NCBI GenBank assembly: GCA_028554795.2
Contig: CM068838.1
Span: forward strand, 91,384,474 to 91,448,473
Direction of reading: 5' to 3'
DNA: 64,000 bases
DNA from: Sinohyriopsis cumingii
Lineage: Eukaryota > Mollusca > Bivalvia > Unionida > Unionidae
Shown: in pieces, positions 40,971-51,111 of the stretch
How positions within the stretch are numbered: position 1 is the first letter of the stretch
Layout of the letters: each line of letters starts with the position of its first letter
Notes under the pieces: model-generated
Told to the model about the DNA's origin: nothing
The model's input: only the letters and a program-made list of their open reading frames with translations
The model's database searches: none
Program-made: the position numbers and the translations under genes

Positions 40971-42019
40971 TCATATCTTCTTGCACGATATTTATGACAT
41001 AATATATAAAATAATGAATATGGAACAAAATGGAGATATGTACAATAATTAAGTACTAGAGGGTTTCGCAGGAGTACGTCTTACTTTACTATATAAATAT
41101 AGTTATCTAACATGAGAATTTTCAAAGGGAAGCTGCGACTCTTAAGTGACTTATGTTCGTCTAAGCTAATTGTATATAACGAAATCATTTTTTTCTACTT
41201 TTCCTTTACTACAATGGTCTACGTTTGTATCATTTTTCCTATGTTTGTATCCTATGTTTGTATCCTTATCTCTGAACAGAGGATATAACTATTGATGATG
41301 ATGATGATGATGATGACGACGACGACGACCTTAGAAATAATTGAATCAGCCAATATAGCACACCGTCAATATTCGTGACAACTTTAGAATTAATAACAGA
41401 GGTTCACAATGAATGGGAAATAATTTGGAATTGCAAGCTCAGAAGCCAAAACCTCTTGCACCTCCACTTCGGAGTAGATAAAACATTTCAACCAGGGATA
41501 TCTGTCTAAAATCATAAAAAATTTATAAGACTATATATTACGGTAAATAGATACAAGTACAGTTCGAGATAGATTCTGTAGCATTGTCAGACATAGTTGA
41601 TTCATGTCGGGTGATAAACAAGACATTGACTGATATAAATGTTGTGTTCAGCTTATGCGTTGTATGGTACATGTTAAACAAGAAAAGTAATAAGTAGATA
41701 TTCCGCTTATTAAATCAAACAACAAACATGGAATGAATACAATTATATACATGCCATAAATTAAAATTTGGCCCAAAACAAGGCATTTGTGGTTGGATTT
41801 CAAATGATGACAATTTTGATGATGATATGATGACCATAGTCTTTATAGTGGTTGTTAGAATTTAATTAAAGGAACTGATTTAGAGTTTTTGGCCACCTAG
41901 ATGGTGTCTTATCATTTATTTTCTCAAGATTGTCAACAGTGTTTAACTCTGGTGAATCATAAAATTACATTCCAAGGTAACGCTTCTTTCTCCTACAAGG
42001 AAATTCCACGTTGATGGAT

Positions 42020-42980
42020 GGACTGAAGGATCAAATACATAACCCGTATGCAGTAGACTTATCAAATACATAACCCGTATGCAGTAGACTTATCAAATAC
42101 ATAACCCGTATGCAGTAGACTTATCAAATACATAACCCGTATGCAGTAGACTTATCAAATACATAACCCGTATACAGTAGACTTATCAAATACATACCCG
42201 TATACAGTAGACCTATAAAATACATAACCGTATGCAGTAGACTTATAAAAACATAACCTTATACAGTGGACTTATAAAATACATAACCGTATATAGTAAA
42301 CTTGTACGATGTATAACCGAATTCAGCAGACTTGTACAATACATCACCGTATAACAGTAGACTTTTAAAATACACAACCATATACAGTAAATAGATAAAA
42401 TACACAACAGTATACATTAGATAGATACAATACACAACCATAGACAGTAAATAGATAAGATACACAACAGTATACATTAAACAGATAAAATACACAATTA
42501 TATACAGTAAATAGATAAAATACAAAACCATGTACAGTAAATAGATACAATACACAACAGTATACAGTAAATAGATAAAATACTTAACCACATACAGTAA
42601 ATAGATAAAATACACAACAGTATACAGTAAATAGATAAAATACACAACATTATACAGTAAATAGATAAAATACATAACAGTATACAGTAAATAGATAAAA
42701 TACACAACATTATACAGTAAATAGATAAAATACACAACCGTATACAGTAAATAGGTAAAATACACAACCATATCAAGTTAATAGATAAAATACATAACAT
42801 CATATAGTAGACTTCTAAAATACAAAGACGTATATTGTAGATGGACAAAATGCATAACGGTATTTTATAGATAGACACCATAAAATACATAACCGTATAC
42901 AGTATATAAATAAAATACACAAGTTTATACAATAGTCTTATTAAATACATAACCCTATACAGTAAACGTATATAACATAA
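42020..42980. repeat. ~30-bp minisatellite, about 31 copies
   Basis: Early units are ATCAAATACATAACCCGTAT plus GCAGTAGACTT. Later ones are AAATAGATAAAATACACAAC plus AGTATACAGT. Because 30 is divisible by three, the minus strand stays open over long distances and would encode a YLLYTVVYFI-type repeat. I regard that as an artefact of the array. Confidence 0.93.
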
Positions 42981-43000
42981 CCGTTTACACTAGGTAGGTT

Positions 43001-43251
43001 GGGGCCCCGAGTGGCCGAGTGGTCTAAAGCGCTCTTCGTTACGGATCACTGCCATCTCACCTCTGTCTGCGGCGGTTCGAGTTTAAGATTCAGCCAATGT
43101 GGGTATGTGAGAAAGCTTGCCAGTAGCTTCTCGTGGGTCGGTGGTTCTTTCCGGGGTTTTCTCTGGTTCTTCCTCCACCATTAATACTGGCCGCCATGTA
43201 TAGCCTATCATGTGCTGCAAAATGGCGTTAAACCCCACAACAACAACAACA
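43001..43251 (+). mobile_element. tRNA-derived SINE, family 1, full length, copy 5
   Basis: It has the family-1 head, body and (CAA)n tail. A perfect 14-bp target duplication ACACTAGGTAGGTT lies at 42987-43000 and 43252-43265. It lies directly after the 30-bp minisatellite. Confidence 0.93.
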
Positions 43252-43875
43252 ACACTAGGTAGGTTAAATACAGTACTGTATACATGTACAGTTCATAGCT
43301 ATAATTCAAAGCCTTATACAGGTATGCAGATGATAGATAATAGATCAACAATATATCAGTTTAATGGTATGCTAGGTGTAATATCGTGCCAGATGGTAAT
43401 GGTACTCTGTCAGACAGAATACGCACTGATGCACATGAAAGGAAATTTGCTATTTAGGAGGTTACGTGTAAGTTATAAAAGATCCGCTAACTAGGATATG
43501 AAAAATCAACCAGACTTTAACATTGAAAATCATTCCCGTACAAGAAATAAATGACTCAGATGTATGATAGAGTTTCATCCGGATGCAGATGCATATGTAG
43601 GCGAAATTAGCTGTGACTGAATTAACCAACTTACATTGTTTCGTTAATTAGATTTCAGAATTCTTTTTACCCACTAGTCTTAATATTCGATTAGCATATA
43701 TTATCCAACTTTATCCTTTTCTTCAGAATTGTATACATGCATGCAATTCCTTTCTGCATTGAACGTTATATTAACATTCAGCTTCGGAATCCTTAGTACG
43801 TTAAAGTGACGTTACATTTAGCTTCAATTCTCAGAGATTTAATTTGGGCGAGTAAAGGCTTTATTTCAGCAAGTT

Positions 43876-43880
43876 CAAGG
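43876..43880. repeat. Target-site duplication CAAGG, left
   Basis: It matches 61567-61571 exactly. Polintons usually make 5-6-bp duplications. Confidence 0.85.
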
Positions 43881-44024
43881 AGCAGCAGAGAGGGTGAACA
43901 GACCACTTAAGGGAGTGGTCACCCTTGTGTTTGACCAAAAAAAATAGTGACCCTTCATAGAGGTCAATACCACGTCTACGATTATTGTTTGTCCCAAACA
44001 GAATTGTAGACGAGCCCTCTCTGC
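43881..44024. repeat. Terminal inverted repeat, left
   Basis: It matches the reverse complement of 61423-61566 almost perfectly. Differences are one base in an A run (8 versus 9) and a small change near the inner end (GACGAGCCC versus GAGGCCCC). It contains the imperfect palindrome GACCACTTAAGGGAGTGGTC, and its inner end (CCCTCTCTGC) mirrors its outer end (GCAGAGAGGG). Confidence 0.97.
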
Positions 44025-44029
44025 GGCTA

Positions 44030-44374
44030 TCAGTCTTGGGAATCATCATCTGAATCATGTGAATCTTCATCTGAATCATGGGAATTTGTTCTATGTTTCA
44101 AGTAATATTCAAGTTCTGATGGTGGTTTTTCTATTTTTGGATTTATGTTCTTTCTTTTTCTGTAATAGTTCATCAAACTTCTGTATCGATCTCCACCGCA
44201 ATTTTTACAAATCTGATATAATCCTCTAACGCCGTTGTTACATCCAACACAACTTCGTGGACCAGCATGAAGGTTTTTCTTTATAAGATAATTATGTTTC
44301 TTGCAATATTCTCCACGGCATTTTTTATTACAATTGTTAGTGGTTCCTTGACGCAGCCACGCACAGTTGTTCAT
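44030..44374 (-). CDS. Cys-rich zinc-binding protein, paralog A
   Basis: A 114-residue protein with about ten cysteines. The N-terminal half carries NCAWLRQ, CNKKCRGEYCKKH, then CVGCNNGVRG and CKNCGG, which look like two zinc knuckles. The C-terminal tail is a run of Ser/Asp/His. The N-terminal ~75 residues are paralogous to the plus-strand protein at 50801-51100: same Cys spacing, G-VRG, C-KCGG-R-R, YY-K. The stop lies a few bases from the inner end of the left repeat, so the gene is terminal. It is probably a nucleic-acid-binding or regulatory protein, but I do not recognise a named family. Confidence 0.8.
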   Translation of the reverse strand: MNNCAWLRQGTTNNCNKKCRGEYCKKHNYLIKKNLHAGPRSCVGCNNGVRGLYQICKNCGGDRYRSLMNYYRKRKNINPKIEKPPSELEYYLKHRTNSHDSDEDSHDSDDDSQD

Positions 44375-44423
44375 TATATTAATGATATCTATTTAATTCA
44401 ATTTAATTTTATCATCACCCCTG

Positions 44424-45089
44424 TTACCCAAATATTTTATCAAGACCCACACGATATCTTGTTCTTGGATCATGTAAATTTATTGTTATAAATCCATGCG
44501 GAGTAGCTTGCGCTCGTGAGAAGAAATTTTTGAATTTAATTATATCCATGTCACCACCACACCAAGTTTGATAAATATTTCTAAGTGTGTGTGTGTCTAC
44601 GCCATTAAACACAACTAAAATGTTGCAGTTGTCTCTGATCACCTTCGGAATTTGTGTATATCGTTGAGTAACATAGATCACGTCTGTATTTTTATGTCTA
44701 CCTCGGGAAAATATTCTGGCTGGATTTGATTGTTTATCTAGCATCACATCGTCGTATACAACTAAATTATTAATAAATCCGTCTATGGAATCTACGGATG
44801 GTGCTTCATCAATATCGGTTATAAACTCTATAACATCATTATCTTCATCCAGTAATCGCGCGTTTTCATTGAAATCTTTAAGTACATCATAACATCGTTG
44901 ATCATCAACGGATGGTGCTACTAAATATAATTTATCCCATTTCAACCATCTCATTATCAGATTAAGTAATAATTGCGTCTTACCCGATCCAGATGGTCCT
45001 ATGATAATCATTCTGATGGAGTTCGGTAGCGCAGGATGGTGTTTAACTGGCTCTCGCTGCCGAGTTGCTGAGAAATCAATTATATCCAT
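44424..45089 (-). CDS. DNA-packaging ATPase (FtsK/HerA, A32-like)
   Basis: This 221-residue P-loop ATPase is expected to power genome packaging into the capsid. Walker A is GPSGSGKT (residues 31-38) and Walker B LVVYDD (109-114). VIYVTQR (137-143) fits the sensor strand, and arginines at 125-131 could supply the finger. Its length matches Polinton packaging ATPases. The ATG lies 12 bp from the ATG of the divergent PLA2 gene, so each promoter must overlap the neighbour's 5' end. The frame is intact. Confidence 0.93.
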   Translation of the reverse strand: MDIIDFSATRQREPVKHHPALPNSIRMIIIGPSGSGKTQLLLNLIMRWLKWDKLYLVAPSVDDQRCYDVLKDFNENARLLDEDNDVIEFITDIDEAPSVDSIDGFINNLVVYDDVMLDKQSNPARIFSRGRHKNTDVIYVTQRYTQIPKVIRDNCNILVVFNGVDTHTLRNIYQTWCGGDMDIIKFKNFFSRAQATPHGFITINLHDPRTRYRVGLDKIFG

Positions 45090-45101
45090 ATATATTATAA
45101 C
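45090..45101. promoter_or_regulatory. 12-bp divergent start region
   Basis: TATATTATAAC separates the start codons of the ATPase (minus) and PLA2 (plus) genes. The TATA-like string could serve both directions, but the true start sites may lie inside the opposing genes. Confidence 0.4.
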
Positions 45102-45602
45102 ATGAATTTGTATTGTTTACGCTGTAAAGTTAAAACTCCAACTACTGATTTAGCTACGGTTACAACAAAAAATAAAAAAATAGCGTACGGTGGAAAATGT
45201 TCTATATGCGGTAGAAAGAAATTTTCGTTTTTACCTAATAAGCGCGGTGGTGATATTGCTAATTTGATGTCAAAGTTTCCAGGTGCTCCATGGGCTAAAT
45301 ACAGTGGAGAAAAACATCTACCGGGATATAATTATTGCGGTCCTGGTACTCGACTCGATATCAGGCTCGATAATCAGGATCAACCAAAACCAGGCGAGGA
45401 ACCAATAAACGCTATTGATCGAGCTTGTCATGCTCATGATGTAGCTTATAAAAGTCAAAATCTACAAGATAGGCATATTGCAGATGTGAAATTAATTCAT
45501 GCATTAAATTCTGTAAAAAATAAAAATATTAGAGAATCATTAGCTAATTGGTTAGTAAGATCCTCGATGAAAGGTAAATTAGCGCTAGGGGCTGGTAATT
45601 AA
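45102..45602 (+). CDS. Zinc-ribbon head fused to parvovirus-type phospholipase A2
   Basis: The protein has 166 residues. The first ~45 carry two CxxC pairs (C5/C8, C33/C36) with TKNKK..YGGKCSICG between them, a short zinc-ribbon like those of the small DUF5679-type proteins. From about residue 73 follows a viral PLA2 module: calcium loop YCGPGTRLD (79-87) and the catalytic DRACHAHDVAY (107-117), with His113-Asp114 as the active pair. In parvoviruses and adintoviruses this enzyme sits in a capsid protein and breaches endosomal membranes. The stop is two bases before the integrase ATG, so the two probably share a transcript. The frame is intact. Confidence 0.88.
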   Translation: MNLYCLRCKVKTPTTDLATVTTKNKKIAYGGKCSICGRKKFSFLPNKRGGDIANLMSKFPGAPWAKYSGEKHLPGYNYCGPGTRLDIRLDNQDQPKPGEEPINAIDRACHAHDVAYKSQNLQDRHIADVKLIHALNSVKNKNIRESLANWLVRSSMKGKLALGAGN

Positions 45603-45604
45603 TA

Positions 45605-47155
45605 ATGGAATTAATTTATTATTCACCAGTTGGATACTGGAGAGGCAAAGCAGCAATTGGTAAACTCGCTGATGCAGCAGCGGTTAAACATTCTACTGCT
45701 AAAGCGTGGTTATCCAAACAAGCAATATGGCAAATTTATCTACCACGTCCTAAACGAATTCAGTACGCGTATTTCGATGTCAGTGTTCCTAATGAAGTTC
45801 ATCAAGCTGATATTCTGTTTTTACCGCATGATACTGTGCGTGTAAAAACGTACAAATACGCGCTAACCGTAGTTGATGTCGCAAGTAGACATAAAGAAGC
45901 AGAGCCGCTATCAGCGAAAACATCATCTGAAGTAGCCGATGCGTTTGAACGAATTTATCAACGAGGACTCGGACCACGAGGTGGTCTGCGATGGCCACAG
46001 CTACTACAGGTTGATCCTGGTAAGGAATTTCTTGGTCCAGTATCATCGCTGATGAAACGACATAATACCAAAATACGACGAGGTCATACTGCAATTCATC
46101 GTGATCAAGCAATTGTTGAGCGATTTAATCGAACACTTGCTGAGCGGTTATTTGGATATCAATACGCGAGGGAATTTATTCAGGATAAAAGATTGGATAC
46201 TGGAGAGGCAAAGCAGCAATTGGTAAACTCGCTGATGCAGCAGCGGTTAAACATTCTACTGCTAAAGCGTGGTTATCTAAACAAGCAATATGGCAAATTT
46301 ATCTACCACGTCCTAAACGAATTCAGTACGCGTATTTCGATGTCAGTGTTCCTAATGAAGTTCATCAAGCTGATATTCTGTTTTTACCGCATGATACTGT
46401 GCGTGTAAAAACGTACAAATACGCGCTAACCGTAGTTGATGTCGCAAGTAGATATAAAGAAGCAGAGCCGCTATCAGCGAAAACATCATCTGAAGTAGCC
46501 GATGCGTTTGAACGAATTTATCAACGAGGACTCGGACCACGAGGTGGTCTGCGATGGCCACAGCTACTACAGGTTGATCCTGGTAAGGAATTTCTTGGTC
46601 CAGTATCATCGCTGATGAAACGACATAATACCAAAATACGACGAGGTCATACTGCAATTCATCGTGATCAAGCAATTGTTGAGCGATTTAATCGAACACT
46701 TGCTGAGCGGTTATTTGGATATCAATACGCGAGGGAATTTATTCAGGATAAAAGATCTCGCGAATGGGTGGCAAGATTACCAAGCGTGATAGCTGCATTA
46801 AATAATGAAATCACACGAACAACCAACATGAAACCCATTAGCGCGGTCACAAAAATAAATATACCAACACAACGAAAAGATGTTGGAAAACAAAAAAATA
46901 TTAGGTGATGTCACAGTCAGATATTTATATGAGCCTGGTGAACTTGAAGGTGGTAAAGCGAGAGCGACTGATCCTATTTGGAGTGTTACCACACACAAAA
47001 TATCTACCGTGACAAGATCCACTGGGAGAAACGCAGGCGTTTCCAGACCTGCAATCTACAGATTAGATTTGGCCGCTCCTCAGCGTGGATTTACACGTGA
47101 ACAACTACAAATAATTCCCGCGGATACACAACTACCACCGCGATCACTTCAGTGA
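45605..47155 (+). pseudogene. Polinton DDE integrase, broken by a tandem duplication and a frameshift
   Basis: The integrase inserts the element into host DNA. The N terminus (GYWRGKAAIGKLADAA ... WLSKQAIWQIYLPRPK) is the HTH-like domain typical of Polinton integrases. The rve core shows D69 (HQADILFLP), D137 (QVDPGKEF) and E172 (AIVERFNRTL), correct DDE spacing. At 46193 a second copy of the preceding 563 bp begins. Because 563 is not a multiple of three, the first reading frame runs out of phase and stops at 46408. The second copy re-reads the core in frame from about 46192 to 46908. The C-terminal barrel-like domain (VRYLYEPGELEGGKARATDP) continues in the next frame from about 46880 to 47155, the change lying at an A7 run (46892-46898). 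Not functional as read. Confidence 0.92.
45630..46755 (+). repeat. 563-bp tandem duplication inside the integrase gene
   Basis: Copy 1 is 45630-46192 and copy 2 is 46193-46755. I see two differences: near 45716 (TATCCAAAC against TATCTAAAC) and near 45892 (AGACATAAAG against AGATATAAAG, His versus Tyr). The near identity indicates a recent event or an assembly artefact. The duplicated span covers the HTH and the DDE core. Confidence 0.95.
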
Positions 47156-47165
47156 TTTCGATCAC

Positions 47166-47426
47166 TTAACTAGCACTAGCACCAAGGGTGCCCGCACCCA
47201 AGGCGCCAGCGCCTCTACGTCGATTACACTCAAGACAGGTTAACATGGTATTTTCTCGTGTATGACCGCGACTATTATCTTTTCTATCTACGGTGAATTG
47301 TCTTGAATCATTACTCGAATATCGCCATAACATTATACAATTACAACTGGCGCATTGATTATTCTGCTGCTGTTTTAACTCAATAATAAATTCAACATCA
47401 AGATCAAAGTCGTGTTTATTTTTTTT
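47166..47426 (-). pseudogene. HNH-type nuclease module, C-terminal tail of the polymerase-helicase gene
   Basis: An open frame of about 86 residues follows the helicase in the -1 frame, past a 9-base A run (47419-47427 on the minus strand). It contains a C-x2-C-x-C cluster, then FTVDRKDNSRGH, then LTCLECNRRR, the arrangement of a zinc-supported HNH/endonuclease VII fold. It ends in an Ala/Gly-rich tail before TAA at 47166-47168. It has no ATG of its own. I infer that it is normally the C terminus of the helicase protein. Confidence 0.72.
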
Positions 47427-48603
47427 TATCAGATTGTTTGTATCCGATTAATTTTTTTCTTATTATATCATCATCGATGATGTTAAATTTATCAACGATT
47501 TCAGGAATTATAATTCTACGTAATTGAGATATATTTCTGACCCTCGATACCGCTAAATAAACTAAATTTGACCACTCGATGCGATCGTCTACAATCCAGA
47601 CTCGTGTATCAGAAATAGTTAATCCCTGAGACGAGTGGATTGTCATAGCGTATCCCAACACCCATGGAGATTTGTCAGCGTGTATTGCATCTTCCACCAC
47701 ACCGATATCAACGGCGACAATATCATTTAATACGAGATTCTGTTTCCTTGACTCTGTCAAGGGTCCTGGAATATCAACATTAATATTCTGTTTTCGTGTA
47801 TCTGATGGTCTATAACACAACGGTACGGGTAATTCTGAGTATTTTTCTTTATGCAGCTGAAATAACTGTTGTTGTAAAGCGTCTCTGATTATTTTTCTAC
47901 TTGCTACGATCAAATCGGTGGGTCTCCATAATTTCAAAAAATCACTCATTGATGTCTCTGAGATCACTCCACGTATTATTTCACACTGAATTTTGTTTGA
48001 TTGTAATCTGATTAATTTTTTAAACTCCCTCAAATTTGCATCAAGAGCTCTATGATCATCATCTATTTCTTCGTAATAATCAACGAAATTTTTTAACCAA
48101 TCATGTGGAGATGGTCCAACAAAAGGCGGCGGTTGACCATGATCGCCACACATTATTATAGCGGTATTTTTCGTCAACAACCAATCAAGAAACGTTTTTA
48201 ATGTATCCAATGAGACCGTGCATATCTCATCCCAAATAATTATTTTAGGTATATATTTTTCTCCCATCCGTTCAGGAGTCCATGTATCTCCGCGCCACCG
48301 AAAGAAACTATGATACGTACACGATTGTACTTGCCGCTGTTTCATCTCACTTGCAAGTCTATGTGTGGGTGTCAGCACGATTATATCTGAATTTCTAAAA
48401 ACATTAATCGTTCGAGTTGTTTTGCCGCATCCACCAGGTCCATTGAGATATACTGTCTTATATCTGGTTATTGGATCACTCAACGATGGTGCTTTCGACA
48501 TTTCTGATATTTTATTACCCTTACGATAAAAATCTCTCATTGGAACATCTGCTGATTCTGCATAATTGTGTAATAGTTCCTTTTTTATTCTCACGAACCC
48601 CAT
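47416..48603 (-). CDS. SF1 (Pif1/RecD-like) helicase domain
   Basis: A 395-residue helicase, expected to unwind element DNA during replication. Walker A is GPGGCGKT (55-62), Walker B IIIWDE (121-126), motif III MCGDHGQPPP (151-160), and the C-terminal motifs are TIHSSQG and YLAVSRVRN. The first ~50 residues are not helicase-like and look like a linker from the polymerase. The ATG at 48603 overlaps the end of the polymerase frame by 13 bases, in the -1 frame next to a C4/G4 run (48598-48601). So it is either a separate start or a broken fusion. The frame ends at TAA after a poly-Lys stretch. Confidence 0.88.
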   Translation of the reverse strand: MGFVRIKKELLHNYAESADVPMRDFYRKGNKISEMSKAPSLSDPITRYKTVYLNGPGGCGKTTRTINVFRNSDIIVLTPTHRLASEMKQRQVQSCTYHSFFRWRGDTWTPERMGEKYIPKIIIWDEICTVSLDTLKTFLDWLLTKNTAIIMCGDHGQPPPFVGPSPHDWLKNFVDYYEEIDDDHRALDANLREFKKLIRLQSNKIQCEIIRGVISETSMSDFLKLWRPTDLIVASRKIIRDALQQQLFQLHKEKYSELPVPLCYRPSDTRKQNINVDIPGPLTESRKQNLVLNDIVAVDIGVVEDAIHADKSPWVLGYAMTIHSSQGLTISDTRVWIVDDRIEWSNLVYLAVSRVRNISQLRRIIIPEIVDKFNIIDDDIIRKKLIGYKQSDKKK

Positions 48604-49883
48604 CGTTCATCATTACTTGTAAATTTCATAACAGGTTCTAAATATTTACTCGAAATATAAAACGAATCCGTTGCGACTCTGACTGCGGTCTCAGGAAATC
48701 TATTAATCATCGATAATTAATTTATAGAAACATAAGCCAACATGGAAGATCTTAGATGAGTATATTGTGGGGAGACGTCATTTATGTAACTAACGATCGT
48801 ACCTAATTTTGTTCCGTCGGATAAATAAACACTTTCTCGATTTACAAATATATTTTTCGCTGTTGTGTCAGCGATTATAAAATCGTACTCGGCATCATCT
48901 AGAATTAATCGTGCGTGATGTCTTTTATAATCATATGCACCACCTTGAGTAAATTTACCTATAATTTTTCTACCGAGATCTTTTGCGGTTTTGAGTTTAT
49001 TAGGAATATCATCTTCGGAAACATCAGGACATTTTTCCTTAAACTCGCTAATAACTTCAGAATCTGACATGGGCAACCAAACTTTGGTCTGTGCATGATA
49101 TGATATAATTGCCTCACTGACCACCAACGATGTCAGTATCATACAATCTAGCATATATCGTAACAAAACTATAGGTGCCCAACGTTTTTCACAAAAATGT
49201 CTGCCAAACCAAACATAACAAATCTTGTGAAGATTTTCGTTAAACTCGAACGATTCAATACAGGCGAATCCAGTCAGATCAAAATCAGGTAATGGTCCAT
49301 TAATTGCCACTCGCGTCATCTCGTTTGTTGGGTGACCAAATCTTTCAAAGTACACAGAACAATCTCCGTATCCCAGAAAACTTCCTGGATAACATGCAAC
49401 CATATCAACCGAAATAACATCATTGTAATTGTATTTGGTATTCCATAATCCGCCATGTCCATATTCGACGCAACTCGCGCGTACGTCCTCGAGTAAATCA
49501 AATCGTGTTGGTTTCCATGAATTTCTTTCTCTGGCGAAATGAGCCGCAACAGATGGAACGGTAAAACAATTAGTTAGTAATTTGTCAGTATTTTCCGCGT
49601 GCTTGCACTGTAAAAACGTCGCGAGATTTTTCATCTCGTCATGGAGGGATTCTGTGCGATATATTTCACCGTTTGGTTTGACAAACTGATCAAATTCACC
49701 TTCCTCATTACTTTTAAATAACCATACCGATACAGGATCGGTTTTACTTATTTCGTTGATAAAATCAAACATATCTGTGGGGTAAAATCTAACAGTTCGA
49801 TCACGTGGAAATATTGTTACCGCGTTAGTCCATGCGTGCGCGTTATGATCGATAATATTTATTGGAGCTCCCTTCGATTTATA
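48591..49883 (-). pseudogene. Family-B DNA polymerase palm region, interrupted by an in-frame stop
   Basis: This is the catalytic part of the replicative polymerase. Numbering from the ATG at 49772, motif A is SVDMVACYPGSF (D123, Y128-P129) and a motif-B-like KIIGKFTQGG lies at 269-278. A TAA at 48717-48719 closes this 351-residue frame. The same frame continues beyond it and contains VATDSFYI, the motif C with its catalytic Asp, before TGA at 48591-48593. Upstream, the frame is open to the TAA at 49884, so the ATG is probably internal. No thumb domain of usual size follows motif C. The polymerase cannot be made whole as read. Confidence 0.85.
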
Positions 49884-50663
49884 TTACGATTGGTACAGAA
49901 TTTCTCCCGTTATTGTCGCTACGGTTATTGGAAATTTTAATATTTTTCCTAACTCAGCAACATCTTTTATTGTAGCACCGGTATCCTTAACTGAATCAGC
50001 CCACGAGTTTATTTTTTCACGCCTTAAATCAGTTAATCCATTTCCACGCATCGCGTTTGTAAAGTGTTCTATTACTCGCTCGGCTACACAATTTAACCTT
50101 GAAAATTTCATCGGCGCTAGTTTATCAACGTTGGGTTTTTTATTTATCTCATAGATTCCATAAATAACCGCTGTTACAGGATACGCTCGTTCATAATACG
50201 GTTTGTCAATACCCGTCAGTAGACCCGGTCTGGAATTTTTACTTAATATGACAGTTTTATTATTGCCAAGGACGGGATCATATTTGTCACGGATAATCCA
50301 ACTACCTGTTTCTGTTAATACAATAAATTTTACTCTGAAGAAATATTTTTGATTGCCCTCGTATTCAGCGATGTAGTTAATGATAGTTGCCGCTCGCTTG
50401 TCGTTCATTGTGGCGTCCGTGACTTTGTCGACACTGACTTTGTCAGCTTTCTTGACTCCGTCAAGGCGTATGATCTTGAACGTTGACCATGTATGAGATG
50501 CACCATCCGTGTAAAATTCTTTCTTGGCGTCGTGAATTTTCGAGATCAAACTTTTATTTTTCGGATCAACCAAATCTCGTACTGGCAAGTCAGAAGATAA
50601 TCTGTCGAGGTTGAATTTATATTTAACAGGCCTAGTTTGGGATAATCTCTCAAACTCGTTCAT
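49884..50663 (-). pseudogene. N-terminal region of the family-B polymerase gene
   Basis: A 259-residue frame starting MNEFERLSQTRPVKYKF and ending in TAA at 49884-49886. It is in the same frame as the palm segment that follows, so a single stop codon separates them. The C-terminal third (LNCVAERVIEHFTNAM ... LGKILKFPITVATITGEILY) has the look of the region before the palm in Polinton-type polymerases. I cannot assign exonuclease motifs. A longer frame reaching 50921 exists only because the (TA)n tract lacks stops in that frame; the ATG at 50661-50663 is the sensible start. Confidence 0.72.
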
Positions 50664-50691
50664 ATAATTAAAACAAATATTTAAAATAAAA

Positions 50692-51100
<409 letters not shown>

Positions 51101-51111
51101 TATTATTATTA

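Larger units (their letters stand above)
28421..43875. other. 3' flank and intergenic region without a supportable gene
   Basis: Its start may be 3' UTR of the DNAJC16-like gene. I see transposons, SINEs and minisatellites (listed separately) but no convincing exon. A GC-richer block at about 38,560-39,400 carries an imperfect ~120-bp repeat and a minus-strand ORF rich in Arg, Gly and Gln; it is too ambiguous to call. Simple tracts include G/T runs at 40267-40320, (TG)n at 40622-40650 and (GAT)n at 41292-41330. Confidence 0.5.

Noticed and set aside
42259..42950. Long minus-strand ORFs (150-170 codons) with a YLLYTVVYFI-type repeat
   Set aside because: They come from a 30-bp minisatellite whose period is a multiple of three; the other minus-strand frames are open too, and there is no start context or domain.
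45789..46675. Two nearly identical 107-codon minus-strand ORFs in the integrase
   Set aside because: They are antisense shadows of the duplicated integrase core.
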